A stretch of 64,000 nucleotides of DNA from Boesenbergia rotunda (lineage: Eukaryota > Streptophyta > Magnoliopsida > Zingiberales > Zingiberaceae). Below are positions 53,272 through 64,000 of this stretch, one piece after another (positions within the stretch are counted from its first letter, which is position 1; each line of letters opens with the position of its first letter). The notes under the pieces were generated by a model. It saw only the letters and a program-made list of their open reading frames with translations. It made no database searches and had not been told where the DNA came from. The stretch lies in NCBI GenBank assembly GCA_024364735.1, contig JAGFNQ010010061.1:1-64000 (forward strand), given 5' to 3'. Both the position numbers and the translations under genes were made by a program.

Positions 53272-53275
<4 letters not shown>
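50700..53275. other. Intergenic DNA right of the mannosidase gene
   Basis: AT-rich, with a short GT tract at about 51658-51669 and a 95-codon plus-strand ORF at 52706-52993 (SFSPRTNYSIQTNSFRDLPS near its start) that I do not recognise and for which no homology is claimed. No other gene is seen. Confidence 0.4.
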
Positions 53276-53310
<35 letters not shown>

Positions 53311-53311
<1 letters not shown>

Positions 53312-53950
53312 GGGTTTGATCACCCGTGCGACAAAAGACGTGCACTCGTGTGCAACAATATCGCCTGATCGGTCCCGTGACCGATCAGGCAAGAGCCTGA
53401 TCAGTTCCGCGACCGATCAGGCGGGTTGTGCCTGATCGGTCACTTGACCGATCAGGCACTCTCCGAGGGCGCGAGCTGGTGACTACCAATGATGGGCGGA
53501 GGGTGCAACGAGCCCGACGGGTATACCAATCTCTCTTGGTTATATAGTATGGTGTTCGGGGCGGCGACCGGAGACCGCCGTTGGTTAGCAATCCCCGACG
53601 GGTTCACCAATCCCTCTTGGTTATAGTATGGTGTTTGGGGCGCCGACCGGAGGCCGCCGTTAGTCACAAGCCCCGACGGATTCACCAATCCCTCTTGGTT
53701 ATAGTATGGTGTTCGGGACGCCGGCCAGAGGCCGCCGTTGGTCAGCAAGCCCCGACGGGTTCACCAATCCCTCTTGGTTATAGTATGGTGTTCGGGCGAC
53801 GGCTGGAGGCCGCCGTTGGTCAGCAAGCCTCTCGGAGAGTGCTTAATCGGTCGCGGAACCGATCAGGCACTTTCCTGATCGGTCCCGCGACCGATCAGAC
53901 GTCATTGTCGCGCACGGGCGCGCAATTTTTGTCGCGCGGGAGATCACTCA
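53311..53950. mobile_element. Fold-back element with tandem-repeat core in a (TA)n tract
   Basis: Two arms of roughly 130-160 bp are inverted copies of each other: the left contains GTGCGACAAAA and several palindromes of the form CCTGATCGGTC..GACCGATCAGG, ending GCACTCTCCGAG at about 53464; the right has CTCGGAGAGTGC at 53829 and runs out to GCGACAAAAATT-like sequence. Between the arms lie four tandem units of about 78 bp. (TA)n tracts flank it (53276-53310 and 53951-53972). It encodes no transposase. Confidence 0.7.
53512..53827. repeat. Minisatellite, four units of 77-81 bp
   Basis: Unit starts are at about 53512, 53593, 53671 and 53750, each with CCCGACGG, CACCAATCCCTCTTGG, TATAGTATGGTGTT and GGCCGCCGTTGGTCAGCAAG or close variants. 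The open frame through it is a consequence of the repeats. Confidence 0.88.
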
Positions 53951-54835
53951 TATATATATATATATATATATATTGGAAGTGAATGACGGGGATGACGAAT
54001 CATCAAAGTGCAGCCTACGATGACGATGATGGGAGAGAAGACATCGACGCCTGCGAAATTAACATGAGCATAAAGAGGATGCACTGGAAGAAGTTCCGAT
54101 GGAGCCCTCTCCAATGCTCAAGTCAAAACTTCTTCTTTTACGCTCTATTTACTTCAAAGTGTAGATTAAAGAAAGAAAGAAATTCGTACCAGAAAGAATT
54201 CCTTAGAGAAAAGGAAAAGAATCTTTTATTTGACTTGCTTATTTACTTCAGTTGAGAAAGATGAATAGGATCAATCCATTACACCATTTACATATAACAA
54301 AAAAAAGAAAACTAAATAATATATGGTCCAAAATATCCTTTTTTTCATTTTTAGATAAAAACTTAAAATTTTTTATTCAACTAAAAAAATATTAAAAATA
54401 TTTAGAATTATGTTCTTAATATCTAATATTTTAATTTTATTTAAAAAATAATTTTATATTGAATCCATAATACATTTTTAATATTCACATGATAAAAGAG
54501 TTTCTCTCAGAAAATAAAAAAATATTATACAAGTTGAATAAAGCGTGAAAAAGATATTATCTAGAAACGAAATAAAATATTAGTTAAGGTAAATCCTAAA
54601 TGTTTTTAGAATGTTGTCATATATTAAAGTCAAAATACTTATACCATTATCATATATTTAAAATAAATTGTTAACAATAAACCCTACTCATAAATAATCC
54701 ATAATTATTACAAAATTATTACCAACTAAAAAATTAAACTGACTTTCATATGCTAATAATTACTAATAAGCCTATACTATGAATACCTATCCAAATCTAA
54801 CAAATTGCAATTATTCAAAGCATCACAATTCAAAA

Positions 54836-55763
54836 TTAGAAAGAAAACATTTTCTTTAGAAGAGCAAGACTCTTTTCCATTGGACATCCCATAACAAGCA
54901 TCATCTTCTCCTTATTCTCTCCTAGGAATAGATAGACATCAAGTATATTTTTCTCTGGAACACCAACCGAAACTAAATCTTTATAAAGTTTCTCATTTAA
55001 CTTTTGTTGACGAAATGACTTATTCTTGATAACTGAACTTGAACGGTCAATTGCAGCAACAACGTCCTTGATATTTAAGTCGAGGGATGAGATTTTCTTA
55101 CTGCCATATGCATCAACGATGCAATTTTTCTCTTCTTTAATCCCTCGACAAATTGTGAACTATCAAGGTCCACTTCAGAAGTCACATGTGCATCATCTCT
55201 TTGTTCTTCCTCTTGAATAATTTCAACATTTCTTTCAGCAGCAGTGGAAGCTCCTTGACCATTTGCTTTGTCATAAACGAATAACTCAAACAACTTCTCA
55301 TAATGAGGTGCAGGGGTATATCTCCACTTTTTAATTTGGATTAGCCTAGATAAAAATAAAATTAATCATAAACATAGTAGTTATATAAACTGACAAAATA
55401 TAAAATGAAATATCTACTATTAATACTTACTTCAATAAGTTGCTTCCAAACTTCTTCCTCAGCCTCAAATCTCCTACTCTCAGCATGCCATTGAACTCCA
55501 CTTGCATTCTTAAATAAATCATAACACGAATTAAAATTAGTCTTCAATGTTTTCATTCTATTCTTCAAATGATCTTTTGTCAATGGAATTTTAGTCTTCT
55601 CACGGCAAATAGCAACCATTTCTTTGTATGCACTATACGTGAAAGTGCTACCTACTCGGTTGCCGTTAACTTGTCGATCTAACATAACATCTATAAAAAT
55701 GTTATCTATTTCATCAGTCCACTTAATCATATCCTTTTTTGCTTGTTCTACCATAGAACTCAT
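54836..55763 (-). pseudogene. Harbinger Myb/SANT-like ORF1, frameshifted
   Basis: Exon 1 (55763-55431, 111 codons) starts MSSMVEQAKKDMIKWTDEID and carries a Myb/SANT-like (L10-interacting) domain with KDHLKNRMKTLKTNF. The donor is GAA|GTAAGT. The next segment (KWRYTPAPHYEKLFELFVYD) cannot be joined in frame at the obvious acceptor TCTAG|GCTAAT. A second frame change near 55140 is needed to reach KKISSLDLNIKDVVAAI and the end at 54836. The protein normally binds the element ends and carries the transposase into the nucleus; here it is probably broken. Confidence 0.7.
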
Positions 55764-56035
55764 TCTTACTCGGTACCTACATCAAATTCACATGTGACCC
55801 TGGGAAAAAAACAAAGTTTATATATAGTTACAAATTCATAACATTCAACTATATAATATTGAATTAACAAACATAATCAATGCATAAAAAATAATATCCA
55901 ATCAAAGAACATCTAGTATTAAGATTTAACAATAACATGTTCAAAACATCACATTATTCAAATCAAACATTATTAATTTGTATGCTACAGCAAACCATTC
56001 TCTTAATTTTTCTAATAAAACCAAATAAATCTTCT

Positions 56036-57436
56036 TTAGTTGTTATTGTAATCCGACCACATAATATTAGCTATGTTATCCCTGATCATATTCCCTTGCC
56101 TCCAATCATCATCTTGTCTTTCATTGCAACTTACTTCATTGTCATAATTTGCACTCAATTTATGATCCACTTCACTAATTAACCTCTCGTCTGGATCTAC
56201 CCCCATTAAGAAATTATGAAGAATACAACATGCTAAAATAATGTCTATGCGAATGCCAATTTCATAGTGAGGTTCTGTGCCGCTAGCAATAATGGGAAAC
56301 CTCTTCTTTAAAACCCCAAAAGCTCTCTCGATTGCATTGCAAAGAGATGCATGTCTAAGATTGAATAACTCTTTTGCATTTGTAGGGTCACGTCTCGAGT
56401 ATTCCTTTAAGTGATAACGAATTCCTCGATAAGGGGTAATTAAACCCCTTTTTAGCATAAACTCGGAGTCAACTAAATAGTATTTACCTACCAACAAACA
56501 AAGAATATAGGTTAATCATATTTACTTCTAAACATTATCCACTGAACATTAATTGTAAACTAAATACCATGAGGAATTAATAATTTATCACGTCTAGATA
56601 GAGCATTTTTGACGATTCGAGAATCAGATGCAGTTCCTTCCCACCCAGATAAGATATATGTGAACTTCAAGTCAAACGAGCATGCCGCCAACATATTTGT
56701 AGTTGGCCAATCATTTCTTCCTCTATATCTAGGTGCGTCTACATCAGATACCTTAACACACATATGAGTTCCATCTAATGCACCAACACAATCCTATAAT
56801 TAGGAGACAATGAGCATATTTAGCTACAAATTATCTTATAAACATTCTAAAATTCAAAATGATCAAAATGAGTGTTACCTTGAAGTAAGGGTAGAATCTA
56901 CTGCTACTTTGTATAAGCGGAGGGATTTCCGATCCATCTGGTTGCTTTATAAATTCAGCATGAAGTCCAATAATGGCTTTTAAGACTTCATGAAAATAAT
57001 TATTAATAGTCCTTGTACTTCGACGAAAGAAAAAACTCAACTCTCGATGCTTGACATCATGACCAAGCAAATATAAAAACTTAGCAACCTTCTCTTCAAT
57101 ACTTGAATTCCTATTCACTTTTACCCTTGTGTTATGCTTTAATAGTTCACACAAGCGAACAAAGCCATCCACACTTACCCTAAGAATGCTACGACATGCC
57201 TCGTTAGATGTCATAAGGTTGTGCAACAAAATACGTCGTGCATTATCTTTTTGCTCATTATTTTCCATTAGACCTTTATCTACATACTTATTCATATCCT
57301 TCAACATCATCACAAAAATAACTACATAATTTCTATTAATGAAAACTTCATCATCTGAACTCTCATCTAGACTATCAATGTTCTCTTCGTAATCATTAAC
57401 ATTTAGATTATCTCCTTCACTATTACCCCACTCCAT
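56036..57436 (-). CDS. Harbinger transposase (DDE_Tnp_4 / HARBI1-like), three exons, intact
   Basis: Exons 57436-56879 (186 codons), 56793-56568 and 56487-56036 join in phase into 411 codons plus TAA. Splice sites are AAG|GTAACA, TATAG|GATTGT, CATG|GTATTT and GGTAG|GTAAAT. The N-terminal part has a helical DNA-binding-like region (VKVNRNSSIEEKVAKFLYLL, RRSTRTINNYFHEVL). The catalytic triad is D193 in GALDGTHM, D243 in WEGTASDSRI and E315 in NAIERAFGVLK. It cuts and pastes the element together with its Myb-like partner. The frame is undamaged, so it could be active. Confidence 0.88.
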
Positions 57437-58833
57437 CGTCAAATCTGTAGAAAGATAAACAATAAAAATAGACTACTATAATAAATTCAATAGCGTTGCC
57501 AAAAATATCGCTAAATTGTTCATTATAATAGTTAGAGGTATCAAAACAAGTCGATAATAAGATAATAACATCCTTTGAGTAGACAATCCTAATCACCCTA
57601 TACCAAAAATACTCACATACAATTATCAAAGAATAAGGTTCCATCTTTTTTTTCTACCATCTCAAGTGCATTACTGCTTCTTCTTCATCACTACATGGAC
57701 GAAGGACATGGAGACAAGGGGCATATTCTTATTTAAATAAATAAGGGTACCTTAGCAAACCCAGGCGCAAGTAATGCCAACCATATGCATTGTACATGGC
57801 TTTAAACAGAAGATATGAGTCATGCTAATTTTTTTCAGCTATCCAGTAATCCAACATCAGGGTATGGCATCAAGAAGGCGTAAGCTCACTAGGCAATGGA
57901 ACTAGGTCTTCAAAGTCAAGTTGCTTTCTCACACCAACATCCATCATCGTGTTGACAAATTTGAACATAAAAAGCTGGCAAAAGGTGCCAGATTTCCCTT
58001 CCTATGGAAATAGGAAGAAATAAATTTAGTAACATAAGATTGTTCTAGTTAAATTGGGGGTTAAGAGTGAGCTAGAAGGGGAAGATTAATAGAATAATGT
58101 ATGTAGAGCCAACTCATGCCATTTTATTAAACATTGAAACTTCTCCGACAGCAATATGGAAGACGAAAAGAAGATAGAAAACATATTCACACACAATCAT
58201 GCTAAGTAGACACATAGGGCCAAAATCGTAGTGGAATAAGCAAAAAATTGTACATAGTTTAATTGAAATCAGTAAGATCCAAACTTACCGCAATCACAAA
58301 GCAGGAAAACCCACAGAGCAAGAAGAGGTCGTGGCGAAGTCGACAGGTGAGTCGAAATAAGGGATCCGGCGGAGAAGTCGACAGGTGAGGAGGGAGGAAG
58401 AAGAAGAGGCCGCGGGTGAGAAGAAAGAAGAAAATGACGATCCGGCGGAGGAGTTGGCGGGTGAGATCCGACGGAGGAGTCGGCGGGTGAGGAGGAAGAC
58501 GAGTTCACGAGAGGAGGAGGATTCGCGAGTTGAGGGGGAAGAAGAGTTCGGCAGTGAGGAGGGGTTCGACAGCGGATCGCGTGTGAGGGAAGAATGATTC
58601 GGCAGATTATAAAAAGAAAAATGGATAAATACGTAATTTATTTATTTATTTTTCCTTCCCTCATCTTTCCGTCCAATTTGAAAGGGATAATTTTTCCTCA
58701 GAAATTTATCCACCGATGGAATAGAATTTCCATCTATTTAAAATTTTTAAATCAAGTAAATAGAAGAAAATATTCCGCAGCGGAAAATACTCCTTTATTT
58801 TAGTTCCCTCACCTCCAAGTAAACAGACCGTTA

Positions 58834-59081
58834 GGGAGAAGAGCAAGGAATCAAAGTACTCTAATTCTGAAAAGTTTACTCCTTTTACCTGGATGCCGAG
58901 ACATCTTAGTCATTGATTATTTGCTAGTTATCTTCCTCTGGTAACAAGCATCGTGACTATTAAGACCCTAATTACCAGGCGTTGCAAACAATAATTACCT
59001 AATGACTTTCCTGTTCTGGAAGGAGGAGAGAATACTTGAAGTCTGGTTCTCTTATCCCTACGCTGATTTTTGGGCTCCACC
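58834..59081. other. Short spacer right of the Harbinger element
   Basis: No feature recognised. Confidence 0.4.
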
Positions 59082-59250
59082 CTCCCGAGTCAGTCTCGGA
59101 GTCATATATCCCGAGTTGATCTCGGGGGCCTTCTTCCGTTCTCCCGAGATAGTCTCGGAAGCCTGATTCCCAATCTGACCTCGGGGGCCTTCTTCTGCTC
59201 TCCCGAGATAGTCTCGGGTGCCCGATTCCTGGTCTGACCTCAGGACACTA
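59082..59250. repeat. Tandem repeat of 59-bp units with CCCGAG..CTCGGG palindromes
   Basis: Units begin at 59082, 59141 and 59200 with CTCCCGAG, each containing an inverted pair such as CCCGAGA TAG TCTCGGG and TGACCTCGGGGGCCTTCTTC. It lies 700 bp upstream of the gypsy-associated coding unit and is likely part of its LTR or promoter. Confidence 0.8.
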
Positions 59251-59984
59251 GTTTGGTGGGCCCTACCACGTAGCTTTCTTGCGCCACGTGTCCCCCCCCT
59301 AATTGCCCATCTCTATCACAAGTCTCCCCTTCAAGTCTAATAGAAGGAAGTGGGGTTGACTGATTAGGTTGGTGGCGCAATGAGGGGAAGCACAGTATCT
59401 GCAGGGTCCATCTTACCATTCCTTCTTTCTTAATGACTTATCGGGTCTTAGGAATCGAAACATTTGTCACTTGGTTCAAAGCGGTCCTTTGAGTTAATCC
59501 AAGAGTCTTTGTAAGTTCCAAAGCCTTGTAATGATAGTTGTCCATCATCCATTAAGAGTGCATGGGGTATCTTAATGGCAGAGAGTGTTTCAACGAATAG
59601 AATACCGCCATATGGCAGGGTCCTTTCAGTGTGATTTTCCTCTGATACGCTTAGTCAGGTCATACCAATCGATGGCTATAATGAACTATGATGCCTTGAG
59701 ATATGCAGTTCTCACCGTCCACACGTCGTGCATCTATTCCTTCGCATGAAAGTTGCTCCTTCCCTAAAAAAAGGGGAGGTGAAAGCGGTCTTCGGTCTTC
59801 TTGTACTGCCGACTATCAGAACTTGCGCCTCCCGTCCCTGTCTGCTAGAGTTTTTTCTTGCTAGAGCTTCTTCTTCTGTGTAAGTCCCGTCCGCCTCCGT
59901 CTTCCTCTTTTCTTCACTATCACAGGCAAGGAAGGAAAGGGAAAGAAAGGTTAGGGTAGGAAAAAGAGACTTAAAGGGGAAGGG

Positions 59985-60861
59985 ATGTATTGTCCGAGGT
60001 GGTACGAAACCACTTCGTTGAAGGTCAAGCTGAACACCCTAAGGACCGCTTGTGAAGCATATGACATTCCGGTGGAGTTAGAGGTTAAGGTCCCCAGGAT
60101 ATACTAGTCCCCAGTAGAACCCCTCATAGGGTTTTACACCTTCACCCTAGGACAAGTAGAGTTTGGCCTTCGTTTTCCTATTCTTCCCTTTTTCATGGCC
60201 ATCTCTGAGTATTTCGACATTCCTTTATACCAAATGGCTCCAAACGCCTTCGCTCAGATGGGCGGGGCATTTATTGTGTTCAAAATATTCAGCATACCCT
60301 TGACTTCTCGTTCCTTCCACTTCTTCTTCCTCCCCAACCTAGCCTCTAGGGGAGCCTTTAGCTTCACCGATCGCCCCGACCATAAATTCATCGGAAGCCT
60401 CCCTTCCTCCCATAAGGGATGGAAGGAGCGCTTCTTTTTTATTCAACTTTCCGAGCGTCTCTTCTGCCCGACTCGCTGGCGAGAACACTTACCCTCTCCT
60501 CCATACTTGGGTGACTTCCAGCAGGACCAGGGGTATCAGCGAGCCAGGAGTATTTTGGCCAGAACGGAGTTCCATAACCCCAATTTGGTTCAATGTGAAG
60601 AACTCCTGTATTAGGCTGGGATTAGCATCAAACTCACCAGTCTTAGCCATAATCTCAATAAGACCACTTTTTCATTAAATGCTTATCTATTCTAACTGAT
60701 GTTCCATTGTTTGTGTGTTTACAAGGAACGTCATGCTATCCCGGGCTATGAGCAAGCGTTTCAAATGGGAGTTGGCAGATGAGCGGGTCCTTGCCCCTCC
60801 TCCAGCTCCTACTGTCCTGGTGGTCAAGCCCTCCGAGGACTCCGAGCAGACGCAAGACTAG
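59985..60861 (+). pseudogene. Gypsy-associated coding unit (Transposase_28-like), one intron, one premature stop
   Basis: ATG 59985 opens MYCPRWYETTSLKVKLN. Exon 1 runs to 60607 and exon 2 is 60726-60861. The splice CT|GTATTA and ACAAG|GAACG keeps the frame across a 118-bp intron, giving about 251 residues ending SEDSEQTQD. A TAG at 60105-60107 interrupts it. Downstream blocks LIGFYTFTLGQVEFGLRFPI and FFMAISEYFDIPLYQMAPNA match the putative gypsy-type transposon family (PF04195, by memory). Such ORFs are common passengers of large retrotransposon derivatives in plants; their role is unknown. Confidence 0.7.
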
Positions 60862-60999
60862 GGGCCAACAACCTTGAAGCTGTCTTACGCTCAGAAAGTT
60901 GATCCTTCTCCCATTCCCATTGGGGCACGAGGTGATGAGGAGGAACCACCAGCTCAGGTTCCTTTATCGGTGACCGAGTCGACCGGGAAAGCAGACTTC

Positions 61000-62116
61000 T
61001 GTTGGGGCAATCTATGGTCCAGAGTGACCATGTGTTTTGATGTTTGGGCAAAGAGTTCAAGTTAGGTTCACCCTTGTATTTGATATGTGTATTTGAGTAT
61101 GTAGATTTTGCAGGGTACACATGGACTTAGCTGGACGGCTTCGGGACCGATGAAGGATGACATGGGGAGACGAGTCGTGGGCTTGCATGCATCCGAGGGA
61201 CCGTGGACAAAGCAGGAACGATGAGCCGAGGGAAGCGCACTTCGAGGCATATGCAAAGGATGGCATGAGGAGATGAGTCGTGAGCTTGCATGCATCCGAG
61301 GGACGAGAGCCAAAGTCGAAGAAGGCTTGAAGGCAACAGGTCGAGGCTGCTGGAAGTGGGAATGATGAGCCGAGGGAAGCGCAGTTTGAGGCATACGCGA
61401 AGGATTGCATAGGGAGACGAGCCGTGGGCTCGCATGTATCCGAGGGACGAGAGACAAAAACAAAGAAGGCTTGAAGGCAACAGGTCGAGGCTGCTGGATG
61501 AAGGGTCAGCTGAGTCATGAGGGTTCGAGTGCTGAGAGAATTATACTCGGGAAGAGAAACCCTAGGTTTAGGGATGGATCAGTCAACTGATACTTGGATC
61601 AGTCGACTGATGAAATGCACAGAAAGATCAGTCGACTGATCCTAGGATTAGTCGACTGATGGCGGCAGGAATTCGAACATTGGGATGTAACGTTCGAATC
61701 CAAGTTGGACCAGTCGACTGGTAATGACTCTTTTTAGCTATGAGCTCTATTTAAGGGAGCTCGGTTTGGCTGGGAAAGGGTTGACGAAATAAACTTGGTT
61801 AGAGCTTATTAGTAGTCTCCTAGTGCTCAGGTGTCGTCGAGGGTTTGTGGCGAGGTTTCTCCACCCACAAGGAACGACAAGAGCTAGCCAGAGGTCTCCG
61901 GGGACTCATCCACCGACGGATTGGGATCGTTCACCTTACGAACAACCGTGGAGTAGTAGCTTTATCTCTGAACCACGTAAATCGGTTTGTCTCTTCTAGT
62001 TGTTAGTTTTAGTTATTTGTTATTCTGCTTGCGCACTAACAACGTGTAGGAAGAAAATCGCAATCGAAGTGGGTGATCGGTTATTCACCCCTCTAGCCAT
62101 ACGACAAGGTCCCAAA
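61000..62116 (+). repeat. Element G 5' LTR (Sirevirus-like)
   Basis: It is about 1117 bp, starts TGTTGGGGCAATC and is followed by the degenerate primer site TGGTATTAGAGCGAG at 62120. It contains repeated palindromes such as GATCAGTCGACTGATC (61626-61641) and a TATTTAAGG box at about 61745. The 3' LTR is outside the window. Confidence 0.78.
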
Positions 62117-62184
62117 AAGTGGTATTAGAGCGAGATTCACTCTTGTTGGAATAACCACCAAAAGAGCAAAGGTGCTAGAGGAAG

Positions 62185-62276
62185 ATGGATTTAGAAGGTC
62201 TGCTTGGATGGGATATTCGGATCCCACCTCCATATGATCGAGATGACTTCGATTATTAGAGGATGCGGTTAGAGAC
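62185..62276 (+). pseudogene. Element G gag start, cut by element H
   Basis: ATG 62185 reads MDLEGLLGWDIRIPPPYDRD, then DFDY and a stop where Trp is expected. This matches the gag N terminus of element E (PPSYEHRNFDYWRDRM). The frame is lost at 62277, where element H begins. Confidence 0.75.
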
Positions 62277-64000
62277 TGTTAGTATTGTGAGAGAAGTGTC
62301 CTAAGGCAATCGCCTTATGATTGTAATCATTTATTTTAATAAATGAATATTTACTATTTGAGTATACATGCTTGTGTATTTGATTGAGATCTTGAACTCA
62401 TTTACTGAATATCCGCAATACAATTCACAGCATGAAAGAATTTGTGATGAATTCACAACTAGTGATTATCTCTACATGTGCAATTGTGAAGTATTGAAAT
62501 TGTCCCTAGTCGATGAATTGATAAATACGGACACTATCAATTCTGTTGAGACTAGCATGGGTTATTCTCTAATCAGCTGATTCTCACTGGCTGGAGACAT
62601 TGGGATATCAGGAGATAAACATGAATGCTAGTTAAGGGAACTAGTTCATTGGAGTGACTGGCTGTAAAACTTCATATGGTAATCTACATATAAATATGTC
62701 AATGAAGTTCTTACTGCAGCTTAAGTGCGATGTTCCTTTGACTTGCGGTGTTCAAGTCATCTTGGTCATGGAGACTTATACTTTAACATCTTAAGCAAAC
62801 ATCTCTAAGGAGGTGTGGACCTAGGATGGTTGGGTATAAGCCGAAGTGCCCGAAGATGTTTGAACAACCTACAAAGGATTCACCACTCCTTGCGAGGAGA
62901 TGTATACCCAAGGCCTATCGTCGGATTGTTACTCGAAGCCTCTGGCCAGAGCATCACATGTTCAGAGTATGAATCTCTCATAAACATGAGAGTAACTAGA
63001 ATCCGTAGGATGAGAAAAACATTGCTTGGGCTAGGTGTGACGTAGTCAGCCTAGTGGGGACTGACACACATAGACCATGTCCTGAACCAAGTGGGTATAA
63101 GATGGTGAAGGGAATGGGGCATGACTCATTATAGCTGCTGAAGGGTTTCAGAATTATTTCTGAGGTCAACCGTTGATCTTTTGATTAATTGGGGGTCATG
63201 ATGTACTACTAGGTGTCACTCATGATCGTTCTATAATTGGTTGATTATAGACGGCCAACATAAATCGAAAGCCTATTTAGTCACACGCACTACGAGTAAT
63301 CCGAGGGGTTTAAAACGAGTTGAAAATTGGATTTTCCGATCAAGAGAGATAAGTCGAATCTGAATTTTTCAGAGACGCATCGGAAGCATAAAATGGTTAA
63401 ATCTTTTGAAGACTTATTGGACGAATTAAATAAGTTTAATTCATATGGTCTTGGCTTGGGTTTGGCCGGCCAAAGAGGGTCCCCACCCTCTTTGTTTGGC
63501 CGGCCACATCAAAAGGGGAGAACCAAATTGTTTGGTTCAATTTATAAAATAAACCAAGTGTGGTTTGTTTTATAAAATTATGGATGATATAAATTTTATA
63601 ATAAACCAAGGTTTGATTTATTTTTCATGGAAATTAAAATGAGCCATGGATTGGTTTATTTTATTTTATAAAATCAATAATAGATTGATTTACCATGATA
63701 AAGAAATTTATATAAAGAAATTTATTTTTCATGGAAATTAAAATGAACCATGGATTGGTTTATTTTATTTTATAAAATCAATAATGGATTGATTTACCAT
63801 GATAAAGAAATTTATATAAAGAAATTTCTTTCTATAAGAAAAAAAAAGGAGACATGGTTGCTTTTATCATAAATTAAATTATGATAAAAACTTGGCATGA
63901 TGGAATAAATCATAGAAAAATTTATATGATAAATTTCTTATAAAAATTTATTCCATAAAAAGGAGACTTGGCGATTGAGAGACTACTATATAAAGGAACC
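62277..64000 (+). mobile_element. Element H: long LTR of gypsy-like type, continues beyond window
   Basis: It starts TGTTAGTATTGTGAGAGAAG directly inside the gag of G. It has the same style of opening as the solo LTR at 38162 (TGTTAG ... CCTA). It is over 1.7 kb without an ORF, and near 63466-63500 it contains a GGCCGGCC pair flanking a hairpin. Only the LTR is visible. Confidence 0.65.
63618..63825. repeat. Tandem duplication of about 104 bp inside element H
   Basis: TTATTTTTCATGGAAATTAA to ACCATGATAAAGAAATTTAT is present twice in a row (63618-63721 and 63722-63825) with few differences. Confidence 0.8.

Larger units (their letters stand above)
54141..58830 (-). mobile_element. PIF/Harbinger DNA transposon
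   Basis: It is 4690 bp, flanked by TTA at 54138-54140 and 58831-58833, with imperfect terminal repeats: left CGCTCTATTTACTTC, right (reverse complement) CGGTCTGTTTACTTG. It encodes, on the minus strand, a DDE transposase (57436-56036) and a Myb/SANT-like protein (55763-54836), the two-gene set of PIF/Harbinger elements. The 57440-58830 end has a GC-rich stretch (58310-58590) that probably holds the promoter and leader. Confidence 0.88.

Noticed and set aside
53581..53982. 133-codon ORF through the 78-bp repeats
   Set aside because: The repeat period is close to a multiple of three, so the frame stays open by chance; composition is repetitive.
58269..58597. Ser/Pro-rich minus ORF and Glu/Arg-rich plus ORF
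   Set aside because: GC-rich low-complexity end of the Harbinger element, most likely leader or promoter rather than a protein.
61057..61518. 153- and 131-codon minus-strand ORFs
   Set aside because: Shadows within the LTR of element G made of imperfect internal repeats.
1..64000. CRISPR arrays, operons, bacterial promoters
   Set aside because: The spliced genes and plant elements show this is eukaryotic nuclear DNA; no regularly spaced repeat array of CRISPR type exists.

Overview
The window is nuclear DNA of a flowering plant, probably a monocot (inferred only from the element mix; no species claim is made). It is dominated by one very large host gene and by plant transposable elements. 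The host gene is a glycoside hydrolase family 38 alpha-mannosidase of the lysosomal/vacuolar type on the minus strand. It starts at 50393 and runs leftward out of the window. I resolved 22 coding exons (204, 84, 89, 175, 120, 90, 72, 114, 101, 94, 168, 84, 66, 57, 220, 137, 69, 60, 72, 48, 120 and 66 bp), which join into 770 uninterrupted codons. The last roughly 250 residues lie beyond position 1.

The introns hold the mobile DNA. From left to right these are a decayed L1-type LINE carrying a second LINE tail, a tRNA-derived SINE, and a four-level nest of Ty1/copia-type LTR elements in the 25.5-kb intron 15. The nest is D (8745-31682, minus) containing B (11552-31129, plus) containing C (17784-29836, minus) containing E (20785-27546, minus). 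Each insertion has a readable 5-bp target duplication: CAAAC, AGTTG, GTGTC and ATACA. Further right come a hAT-type MITE, copia relics, RTE-like tails, a solo LTR inserted beside the primer-binding site of an older copia element, and two other inverted-repeat elements. B, D, E and the right-hand element G look like Sireviruses: they have TGGTATCAGAGC-type primer sites or gag relatives, repeated polypurine tracts (B, D, E) and palindromic modules upstream of the LTR TATA box. D and E have gag but no pol.

Right of the gene (50394-64000) is intergenic. It holds a fold-back element with a minisatellite core lying in a (TA)n tract, and a 4.7-kb PIF/Harbinger transposon (54141-58830) with an intact spliced transposase and a damaged Myb-like ORF. 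A gypsy-associated coding unit (59985-60861) follows, with one in-frame stop and an intron. Next to it lies a second nest in which LTR element G (from 61000) is itself interrupted at 62277 by long-LTR element H, which runs off the window.

Only the mannosidase looks like a host gene. The most interesting parts are the fully datable nest, the LTR palindrome modules, the non-autonomous element E with its extra ORF, and the fold-back/minisatellite element.
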